Assembly: GCA_011634665.1 (NCBI GenBank)
Contig: WAEK01000008.1
Coordinates: 2,039,501-2,103,500, forward strand
Length of the DNA: 64,000 bases
Reading direction: 5' to 3'
From: Mortierella sp. BCC40632
Lineage: Eukaryota > Mortierellomycota > Mortierellomycetes > Mortierellales > Mortierellaceae
Shown: in pieces, positions 55,790 to 64,000 of the stretch
Layout: every line of letters starts with the position of its first letter
Numbering within the stretch: the first letter of the stretch is position 1
Notes under the pieces: model-generated
Told to the model about the DNA's origin: nothing
The model's input: the letters and a program-made list of their open reading frames with translations, nothing else
The model's database searches: none
Made by a program: the position numbers and the translations under genes

Positions 55790-55843
55790 AATGTCGAACT
55801 GTTTCCTGTGAAAGAGAGATTCTATTTTCCTGCGACCACCAAA

Positions 55844-55876
<33 letters not shown>

Positions 55877-56077
55877 GGAGAGAAGGAATGGACTGAAAGA
55901 AAACGACTACTCAGGAGAGATGTTTCAAAGGAGAAGCAAAGTGAACAGAGATCAGTTCGCTTTGCAAGCCACTCTCCGGACCAAAAGACTCCCAAGACAA
56001 GACTTGGCTGCGAGACAGGGAAAGAGAGAAAGAGAGCGCTCTGCCCTATCTGCACCACACAACAAGAATACACCACT
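55790..56077. other. Intergenic region upstream of NAA20
   Basis: It contains a poly(A) run at about 55844-55872 and purine-rich sequence. There is no ATG on the minus strand in this stretch and no recognised gene. Confidence 0.55.
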
Positions 56078-56098
56078 TTTTTTTTTTTTTTTTTTTTT
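56077..56098. repeat. Poly(T) run (possible retrocopy poly(A) tail on the minus strand)
   Basis: A run of about 22 T on the plus strand. On the minus strand it reads TTAATAAAAA, then poly(A), downstream of the citrate synthase copy. Similar runs are common in this genome, so the tail interpretation is tentative. Confidence 0.5.
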
Positions 56099-56229
56099 AT
56101 TAACTGAATGCAACGATACAAAAGAAAGGGTGGGGGATGTGAAGAGAGAGAAAAAAAAAAAGAGGATGGTCTAAATACTGAGAGTGAAGAGGAGAGGGAA
56201 GAATACGTGCGCACGCAGAACACACCACA

Positions 56230-57256
56230 TTTTTCTCGGCGAACATGGCCTTGATGGCGGCAGTCGAGTAACTCTTGGGGCGCTCCAGGGGGGCATGCCA
56301 GGGGGGCACGGTCCCAGATCAACTGGGACAAGACTCCGAGACCACGGGAAACACCAAAGAGAACGGTGTAGTAGTTCTGCTAGTCAAGACCGTAGGCAGT
56401 CAAGAGAACTCCAGAGTGAGCATCAACGTTGGGCCAGGGGTTCTTGGTCTTGCCGTGCTCGAGCAAGATGCCGGGGGCAATGGTGTAGACCGGGGGAAAC
56501 GAGCTGGAAGAGACGGTCGTTGGGGATGTGCTTCAAGGCGAACTCACGCTGGCAAGTGTAACGGGGTCAGTCTTGCGGAGTACAGCGTGACCGTAACCAG
56601 GAACGACCTGGCCAGCCTTGAGGGTAGCCCAGATGTAGTCCTTGATGGCCTTGTCCGAGAAATCACCCTCGAGCTCCTTGTCCATCTTGTTGAGCCAGCG
56701 GAGAACCTCCTGGTTAGCAAGACCGTGCAAGGGGCCAGCCAAGCCGTTCAATCCTGCAGCAAGGGAGAGATAGGGGTCCGAGAGAGCCGAACCGACCAAG
56801 TGGGTAGTGTGGGCAGAGACGTTGCCACCCTCGTGGTCAGAGTGGATGGTGAGGTAGAGACGCATGAGCTCAACAAAGTCCTTGTTGTCGCCATATCCGA
56901 GCAAGTTAGCCAAGTTGGCAGAGTAGTCGAGGTTGGGGTTGATGGCGGGGACCTTGCCGTTGCCAAAGACGTTCTGGAAGATACGACCGGCAATGTTGGG
57001 AAGCTTGGCAATGAGGTCCATCGAGTCCTCGAAGGTGGTGTCCCAGTACTCGTTCTTGTGGACGCCCTGCTGGTAAGCCTTGGCGAACTTGGAGTCGTGC
57101 TGGAGAGCGGTGATGGCAAGAGAGAGCTGCGACATGGGGTGAAGAGTCTTGGGGCACTGGTCAAGGAGGTTCTCGACGAACTTGGGGAGCTCAGCGCGAG
57201 AGGCCCAGTCGGCAGAGAGACCACAGACCTGCTCGGTGGTGGGGACCTCATATATT
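56230..57256 (-). pseudogene. Truncated, frame-broken citrate synthase copy (probable processed retrocopy)
   Basis: Read on the minus strand from 57256, the sequence matches mitochondrial citrate synthase: [45 protein letters not shown] (containing the catalytic-region His) and, further on, [17 protein letters not shown]. The N-terminal third of the enzyme is absent. About 340 residues of homology are uninterrupted by introns, although neighbouring genes are intron-rich. At least four lesions are visible: loss of one C in a C run (56563-56566), gain of one base near 56491, a GAG-to-TAG stop at 56380-56382, and length changes in two C runs (about 56283-56310). A run of A on the coding strand (poly(T) 56077-56098 on +) lies about 130 nt downstream and could be a poly(A) tail. 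Homopolymer indels alone could be assembly errors, but truncation plus nonsense plus intron loss favours a dead retrocopy. The C-rich codon bias suggests a highly expressed parent gene. Confidence 0.75.
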
Positions 57257-58209
57257 TTCTCCTGTATCTTTCAAAAACTTACTAGACATCTCTGGACAGA
57301 CTTGATCGGAAAGCGTGAATCAAGAGTGAATCTTGGCATGGCTTAAATAGATTTCAAAAAGTGCTGTGCATTTGTCACATTTACTACGCAATGTTGTCGG
57401 ATTATCTCTATCGGAGCATTTATCTCGCGCCACTGGAGCATATGACCAACGCCACCTTCAGATATTTCTCCGATTGCCGCAACAACAAGTATAAAAGGAG
57501 GGCAAAAACTATCAAGAAACTACACTAACCTCTCGTCCTCTCCTCTGATTTCCGACTAATAGTTCCGAAGCAATTTTCCTCTTTGATGCAGCCAACTAAA
57601 CTAGTTATCACCAACTCAATAAACAAAGCAAAAGCAAGGACTGAAGGATAAAATACCTCCATACTGTCGTTGATCTCCTCTGACCTGAACTAACTCTCAC
57701 TAACATTATACTAACGCGACTAACATTGTACTAACACTGTACTGACGCTGTACTAACACTGTTCACCCTGTCGCTGCTTTCCCTTGTATTCTCTATCCTC
57801 TCACGCTGTTCTAACACATCGCCCCCTCCTGTTGTAGTATCACCCTTGCTTTCACAATATTTCCTGGTCCTCTTTCCCTTCTCTGGTCACTCACCCACAA
57901 CATCGTCGAGGCTGAGTAAATATCCGCAAAAAAAAAAAAAACACATTCGGTCACAATCGTCTCGCACTGCGTACAATAATAACATCTTTAAGACTTTGAA
58001 AGGATTGCTTAGGACGATGTGAATTCCTCGATATCCAACTAAAAGATATCTGTCATGCTAAAAGATGTAAAGTGCTATCGGGGCAGAAGAGTTGAAGGAA
58101 TGATTGCGAACGCAGGGTATGACAACAAAAGGGTATAAGTATTTGATGGCTGATCGAAGAAAAAAATAAAAGGAGTGGCCAACGAGGCTGAAGAGGGTGC
58201 AGTGGTAGA
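57257..58209. other. Intergenic region with TATA motif and short tandem repeats
   Basis: It contains TATAAAAGGAG at about 57490 (+) without a recognisable plus-strand gene downstream, and a cluster of degenerate ACTAACACTGT units at about 57695-57770. TGTTGT at 57392 and ACAACA at 57897-57902 could bound a solo LTR, but I see no matching target-site duplication. Confidence 0.4.
57695..57770. repeat. Degenerate tandem repeat, unit about 16 nt (ACTAACACTGT core)
   Basis: At least four imperfect copies of ACTAACATTGT/ACTAACACTGT/ACTGACGCTGT in a row. Function unknown. Confidence 0.7.
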
Positions 58210-61200
58210 CTAGCTCCTCTGCTTTTTGGAACAATCCTCATCGTTACTATCCTCATCGTCAGCAGAACGCTTTCGCGCATTCTTGAGACGATCAATGAAC
58301 TCTACATGATCCCTGGGGAAAAGATATCGCCGAAATTATCATCACCGATGTTGATCACGACTTGCTGAACACCACTGGGGTCCTTCGGGATTTCAGATGT
58401 TGCTGGCAGCCTGTCCGTCCACCGAGTAGGGTATGCGGCAATCATGCTAATGTAGACATCTTCAGGACAGAACTTGCGAAATGTCTTTGCGTGACCCTCG
58501 ATTTTAGCAGCCGAGACTATGCTGAGTACCTCATTCCAGTCCTTTTCTGAAAAGTTGGATGGCCCTTGATGCAGCTTCATCTGTACAAAAACAGGTACTG
58601 ACCGAGCACCATCGATCCGAATAAAGAAAACCAAATCCGGTCCCGACGGCTTGGACTTGGGGAAGAAGACTGGGGCGACAGCCATGCTGTTTCGAGTTGA
58701 CTGTTGGTTGACATGAGCGTCCATGAAATCTTCCATTGATATTGTCGCGTGAGTCGTGCCTTGCTCGAGTCCAGGCTCCCTCCACCCAACAATCTCCACC
58801 TTGCCGGCGAGAGCTGGACACATTTCAGCGATAGGGGGTTCGTGTGGCCAATCCGATAGAGGTTGTTTGTTGAATATCCCACTAAAAACATTCATCATGA
58901 ACCGCTCAAACACACATCCTTGATCAGAGGCTGTCGCTTTCACCATCCGTTTCCGGACCTCCTTCTTGAAGTGGGGATCTGTGGTCATGAAATAGTTCTC
59001 CACAGCCTTGGAAACGAAGGGCTCATCCAAAACGGTAGTAGCCTTACCCGAGATGATTTTGATCCGACCAAACGCATGCTCCACCAACTGAGTATCTACC
59101 TCCTTGAGGACAAGGTCGTGACTCCCAAACATGCATCTCTGGTACATTAGGAGACCGAGCATGCTCTCGATAGAATGCGCAAGTCGATGTTTGTATTGGT
59201 TGTGTTTGTCGTGAAGGCGTCTGATCTCGTAGCAAATATTGCCTTTGATGTGTCGATTTGCCCAAGATACCAACCTATCCTCAGCATCCTCGATGGTTTT
59301 CTTCCATGTCCCCGGATCATTGCACTCCACAATTCTCTCTATAGACAGAAAGACAATAAGGCTACAGGTGTTGAGCATACTGGACATGAGATCATCTTCA
59401 TTGCCCCTCTCTTCATGGTCAATTCAAGTTAACACACCAATTGCTGCTATAGCCGGACGATAGCGGCCCGCAAACTTTTCGTACAGCATGTCGACTGCCT
59501 CCAGTGGAAGTTGCTCGTCCAGAGCCAGCTTGGACTGCTCGTCTTCTAGACACGTCTGCACCCGAGAAATGTAGGCTTTAATCGAGTCTTTCCCAGACCA
59601 GCCGGGAAACTCTAGATATTCAAAGGGAGTGGAGCTATCCTTCAAACCAGAACCAGAGCTCTGGACCCAGAAGAGTGTGTTGATGCTAAGCCCTGTGCCA
59701 CACGTTACCAAAGTGAGCTGGTGCTGACCAATATCTCGGAACGCATGGAGGATAGGTGAGAGTAATGGTCGAGCAGGGTTCACAAAGTCTGATTCTGACC
59801 TGAAGAAGTCGTTAAAACTATCGCCCAGGATCTGTGCCTCGTCGTTAATGATGAGCAGTCGAGTATTGTCCTTGATCACTGGTTGACATCCGCGGTTGAC
59901 AAGGCGTGTCTTCGTACTCTCAAAGACATCGCTGACATAGTATGAGAGTGAGAGCGAGGGATATTCAACCAGTATGCAGAGTTTGCGGAACAGCGTGTTG
60001 AAAATGTCTTCAAACAGAACATGCGGACATGCCTGAAGCAGAGCCCAACGTGCACTGGTAAAGGTCTTGCTACAACCGGGGACACTCAGGCAGTACCTGA
60101 AGACAAGGAGCCGAGAGAGGAATAGCAAGAGCGTGATCCTCCGTACATAGTGGCTGTTGGCCCCGAAGTCCACGACCGTGGATTTGTCCTGGAGGTCCTT
60201 CAAGCGTTCGTGGACGGTGCTGTGAAGAGTCATCATATCTCCTGAGCCCCAGTCATCATCAGCAGCATTAAAGTAGAATCCCCAGTGTTGAGAGAGAAGT
60301 TCGATCACAGCACGGGTCTAACCACAGCCTATATCAGTACAAGTAGAGACGGCTGTTGATCAGAATGTATAACTGGGATGATGGCTGTCGTCCATAACCT
60401 GTGTGTTGTTGAAGTCAACTTACCAGAGACGCCAAAAACCGGTATATTATAGCGATTATTCTCTTTAACAAGCTCAAGAATGGATCCGGCTGCAAGATTC
60501 CTTGAGACCGTATCGGGTATAGTTGGGTCTGGGAGATCCATGAAGAGTAGACTTGGTCGAGTCTTTGGTGGTTTTCCGAGTCCACGACGCCATGCTCTTG
60601 GTAAACCACGAATGGATCCTGTTGTAGTAGGTAACGCTCCATCTCCCCTCACAAAAGTGTCGAGAAACTTGGTAATGTCTAATCCTTGTGCAAAGAACTT
60701 TTCCGTGATTGCTCTGATGTCGGCATGGAGGTCGCCTTGCATAAGAAGAAAGGGTGCGATGTTAGAACCACGAAAAGAAAATAAAGGTAGACAAGAGACA
60801 AGAGAGCACGAGTAAACTCATACCAGACAGCGGCGAACTGGGACGAAAGGCATCCGAATGGTAGCCGGGAAGCGGAGTCAATGAGCGAGAAGGTGCAGGT
60901 GCATGGACTAGAAACGAAAAAGAATAGGGTTAGTCTGTTGAAAAAGCTCATGCTGACAGGATCAATCAGCGGACGCGTCTCATTACCTTGGGAAGGAGGG
61001 CGCTGGACTATAACGTGGATTGTCTTTTTGGGTGGTGCCTCTGGGAAGGCATCAGTAATGTCGTCTGTTTCATCGAGCTCCTCTTTCGACAAAACATCTA
61101 CAAGCCAGACTTCTTTGCGGTCCTTCTTTGGCAGAACAGGAATAGAGACACGCCAAAGAGAGAGCTTGTCAGCATCAATGTCCTGAAAGTCGATTTGCTT

Positions 61201-61317
61201 CTCGGCTTTGATGAGCTTCTTAAGTTCATCAATTGTGTCGCTCAAATGAATCTTGATGGAGAACGCGTTCGCCTCCCCATCAACCAGGCAGAACAAAGTC
61301 AAGTGTTAGTCGGTCAT
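58210..61317 (-). pseudogene. Crinkler (CRN)-type gene with P-loop ATPase and PD-(D/E)XK-like nuclease domain, disrupted
   Basis: Exons (descending) are 61317-60987, 60907-60824, 60735-60424, 60328-59438 and 59338-58210. The N-terminus (LTLFCLVDGEANAFSIKI, then IDELKKLIKAEK, DADKLSLWRVSIPV) is a Crinkler ubiquitin-like header. It is followed by GLPRAWRRGLGKPP, PSLLFMDLPDPT and NIPVFGVSG leading into a Walker A, then a P-loop ATPase domain with a Walker B-like LLIINDEAQIL. The C-terminal part has PDLVFFIR and PVFVQMK, compatible with a PD-(D/E)XK nuclease core. CRNs are known from oomycetes and fungi such as Rhizophagus, as host-directed or inter-organism effectors (family knowledge). Lesions are ATG-ACC-GAC followed directly by TAA (61306-61308), a TAG (60318-60320) where the Walker A Lys codon should be, and a frame shift near 58305-58315 before a conserved-looking tail (HVEFIDRLK). 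No secretion signal was seen. I treat it as a pseudogene. Confidence 0.75.
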
Positions 61318-61868
61318 GGCGTTACGAAGCATCAATGGAAAGAAGAGGAAGGGGGACAAGTAATGGAGCGTTGCCGAGAAGGGAAGGATGTAGAGAAAGC
61401 GAAGGATGAAAGAAAAGAGAGAGGGATGGGATTAAAAAGAAGGATGGAAAGGCGCGGGAACGGTGGCCAAGACAACACAAAGGTGAAAATGGTGGCAAAA
61501 AATAGAGGATGTTAGATACAAACAAAAAGTAAGGTCAAAAGAGAGCGTGGGAGCGGTAAAGGCAATGAAGTAGAGAAAAGGATGTGAGTGAGAAGGGTGA
61601 CATTGCAAAGAGACCTAGAAAGAGAGTGGTGCATGGTAGAGACATAGAGAGCGGGGAAGCGGACAGACGGAGCTACAGTCGATGGGCGATAGAACAGAAA
61701 GTCGGCGACGTTTCAGTGGCTTGCGCCATGCAGATCCCCCTCCATCGCCATCTTCTCCCAACCAAGCAACCATCATCATTGCCTGCCTTGCCTCCACACT
61801 CATTGCCTTCGTAGTCCCTTTCTCGCTTTCTCGCTTTCTCGCAAATCTGTCTGTGCCCTCCTCCTCCT

Positions 61869-61930
<62 letters not shown>

Positions 61931-62186
61931 AGTATATTGTTTTGTGAGGAACTGTCAACACTTCAGAGTTATTTTTTCTCTCCGCCATGTTATTTAACGC
62001 GGAAATGTCCTGATGCTATTAACTACCTTCATATTTTTTCAAACACCATGTCTACATTTGTCGGACATCTTTTAGCAGGCCCGAATCGAGACCTGTCAAT
62101 ACCACCGAACTTGTCATCGCTACCTAGCCATCCAGTAAGCCATTGATCTCTTCGATATCTCACCACTTCCGTATTCAACTTGCTCA
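61318..62186. other. Intergenic region
   Basis: GA-rich sequence upstream of the Crinkler gene, then a CT microsatellite (61870-61928) and a fragment of the palindromic repeat seen at 299-378 (CTGTCAACACTTCA near 61950). No gene was recognised. Confidence 0.55.
61870..61928. repeat. CT dinucleotide microsatellite
   Basis: An uninterrupted CT run of about 59 nt. Confidence 0.95.
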
Positions 62187-63173
62187 ATGTGGTCATACAC
62201 TACTTCTGCTCTGCACCAATACGTATTCGTTCATTTTCAAGCAATGACTGATACTAGCGGATTTGGACCAACCCAGCGTTCCAAGAGCAATGCTGACGGA
62301 AGCATCACTGTCAAGGACAAGGTCGATGGCTCCATGCATACTTTTAATGCAGTGGCAGATGGAGCAGGACATGTGCAATGCAAGGAATGTAGTGTTAAGA
62401 TTGGAAAGAAGCAAGCAACACGTCATTACGATTCACACCAGGGCCGCAGGAGCCACACCCAGCATCTTGCACGGGCAAGCGTCTTTATTCCGCAAAATCG
62501 CGATGGTGATAATAACCCAAAGTCCCTTTCAGGATACTTGGATCACGCGAATGAGAGAGACATCTCAACCAAATATTCTAATGCAACTCCTCCAATGAAC
62601 ATCTTTGCCGAAGTCAGCGTTACTACCGCATCGTCAGCTGATGCCAACTATACCAGCTACGGAGAGGGCTCAGGATTGGCCACACACTTACCCGACCAAG
62701 AAGTCGAAGGGCAGCAACATCTGAAAGACCCGCTGGCTCAGCTCAATTCTAGTGTGAATGTTCAAAAGGAGACAATGGAGGAAAACAATAAGCGGAAACG
62801 TCGACTACTACAAGCCTTTTGTGGCGATTTGACAGTTGAAGTAATGCTTCCTATAGCAAAATGTGCCAGACAGAAACCCTACCTACTTTGTGGATCTGGT
62901 GTCAAGACCGGGTGGTTTATGTCGGAAGAGGCTGCTGAACAACTCCGAAATATTATCCCTCAAGCTCACTCTCTCAGCCTTTATCCGCTGTGCAACTCTA
63001 ATGACATTTCAAACCATCCAACAGTGCCAGATGGATATGAGGATGCACTCAACCAGGATCATATTGAGGTGATGACGCATGGTGGAACATCTGGGATGGA
63101 GCGTCTTATTGGTGCCATTATCGCCACAGGAGACAAGCAAACAAAAATCATCTGTACTGAGCACTATTTGAGG

Positions 63174-63181
63174 GACAGGAC
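63174..63181. repeat. Left copy of 8-bp target-site duplication
   Basis: GACAGGAC, identical to 63333-63340 and in the same codon phase relative to the two host ORF pieces. Confidence 0.8.
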
Positions 63182-63332
63182 TAGTGTTTCTCATGAGTCG
63201 AGTTGAGTTGAAAAAGGCTTCGACTCAACTCAACTCATGTTACACGAGTTGGGAGAAAGTTCGAACTCAACTCAACTCATGAGTTGAGTTGAGTTGAGTC
63301 GGTGAGTTGGTGAGTTGAGTTGAAGAATACTA
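63182..63332. mobile_element. 151-bp hAT-like MITE with 8-bp target-site duplication
   Basis: The element begins TAGTGTTTCTCATGAG, and the reverse complement of its end begins TAGTATTCTTCAACTC, so it has short imperfect terminal inverted repeats. It is flanked by perfect copies of GACAGGAC at 63174-63181 and 63333-63340. An 8-bp duplication with TAGTG/TAGTA ends is characteristic of hAT transposons (family knowledge). The interior consists of AACTC/GAGTT pentamer repeats, including a perfect 32-nt palindrome at 63264-63295. There is no coding capacity, so it is non-autonomous. Confidence 0.8.
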
Positions 63333-63340
63333 GACAGGAC
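63333..63340. repeat. Right copy of 8-bp target-site duplication
   Basis: GACAGGAC, the partner of 63174-63181, immediately outside the right terminal repeat of the MITE. Confidence 0.8.
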
Positions 63341-64000
63341 ACAGGACCCACATGCAGAATCTGTTATGACACACCACACTAGCGTCCCAGATGACCAATC
63401 AACTTCACAGTATCCAAACAAGCTCAAGATTGCCACTATCCCAGACAAATTCAACAACCCACATTTGGTCATCGGAACAAGCGCTGGAAACTTTCTGGTC
63501 ACGTCATCTGAAGGAGACAGTCAGATCAATGTTGGTCCCGGGCGATGTGGAGCATTTAAGGTATCGGAACACACTCGTCTGCTGATTTCACAGGAGAGAC
63601 AAAACCAGTCTTCGCTCGATGGTACGGTCTTTGGTTTGGCACAAGTCCGAACAGGCTTTGGACATTCCACCACCTACACGACCCGACGGGCCATTGCAGA
63701 AGGACAGAACGACTTGGAGATGATGCCGGTGACAGTATTCACTCTGTATAAGTGGAAAGTGCAAGGAGCCAAAGTCTTCCATCAGCTGTATGTTCAGTCC
63801 CTCGAAAAATGCCCATCTGGAATCATCTTGAAAAGGTCAGATGTTGATGATTCCCCACCCAAAGGAAAAATTGCCGAACGTCTTACGGAGCTATTGGAAC
63901 TCTTTGTGGACTCATCGAGCTCAACGAAAGTCCGACTTAGTAACGTCGAGGCATAGGGAGTGACATTGAGAAGATTATTAAGACCAGGAGTAGAAATCGG

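Larger units (their letters stand above)
62187..63956 (+). pseudogene. Unrecognised zinc-finger-like gene interrupted by a MITE
   Basis: Two ORF pieces, 62187-63206 (an alternative start is ATG 62244) and 63366-63956, are separated by the element at 63182-63332. Reading up to 63181 and resuming at 63341 joins them in the same frame, giving about 536 residues from 62187 or 517 from 62244. I do not recognise the family. Near residue 70 is a CxxC...HxxxxH pattern (VQCKECSVKIGKKQATRHYD), reminiscent of a BED or C2H2-like finger. A basic ENNKRKRRLL follows and may be a nuclear signal. The second half (about 200 residues) has no motif I can name. The host ORF was probably intact before insertion. 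It now ends within the element after YLRDRT unless the element is spliced out. Accessory surroundings suggest a transposon-derived or lineage-specific gene, but no transposase catalytic motif was identified. Confidence 0.55.

Noticed and set aside
56275..57285. 336-residue plus-strand ORF
   Set aside because: It is the antisense of the citrate synthase copy. Val/Leu/Glu-rich shadow ORFs are expected opposite C-ending codons, and it matches no family I know.

Overview
The window looks like nuclear DNA of an early-diverging filamentous fungus. It has intron-rich genes with GTAAGT-type donors and CTAAC-like branch points, a chitin-synthase export chaperone (CHS7), an NDT80-family regulator, a fungal Ras, INO80, and a Crinkler-type (CRN) gene. 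Mortierellomycota or Mucoromycota is my best guess. This is inferred from gene content and style, since no marker in the window is diagnostic. Introns and intergenic DNA are full of long CT/GA, GT and poly(A/T) tracts.

Layout. Positions 1-843 hold short palindromic repeats. Positions 844-5488 (-) encode an ARM-repeat protein of the GID5/VID28/ARMC8 type (GID/CTLH ubiquitin ligase). Positions 7561-10054 (+) encode a pepsin-type aspartic protease. Positions 11199-17352 (-) encode an NDT80/PhoG-domain transcription factor. A 10.4-kb low-complexity intergenic region follows. Positions 27710-30836 (+) encode a NIPA-like magnesium transporter, 35500-38106 (+) a Ras GTPase whose first exon I could not find, 41779-43531 (+) CHS7, and 45208-54333 (+) an INO80 ATPase with an unusually long His-rich N-terminus. 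Positions 54700-55789 (-) encode NAA20, the catalytic subunit of NatB.

From about 56.1 kb the character changes from single-copy housekeeping genes to an accessory, decaying compartment. It contains a 5'-truncated, intronless, frame-broken citrate synthase copy (56.2-57.25 kb, -), which looks like a processed retrocopy. Next is a Crinkler gene (58.2-61.3 kb, -) with a CRN header, a P-loop ATPase and a PD-(D/E)XK-like nuclease domain. It carries at least two in-frame stops, one of them exactly at the Walker A lysine codon. Last is an unrecognised zinc-finger-like gene (62.2-63.96 kb, +) split by a 151-bp hAT-like MITE with an 8-bp target-site duplication. Removing the element and one duplicate rejoins the two halves in frame.

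The housekeeping genes form no pathway together. Several are growth or nutrient linked (GID ligase, Ras, NDT80 factor, INO80), but that may be coincidence. Single-base anomalies in GID5 and NAA20 suggest that some indels are assembly errors, so the pseudogene claims rest on multiple independent lesions. Exon junctions were deduced by hand from splice signals and phase. No CRISPR array, rRNA or convincing tRNA was seen.
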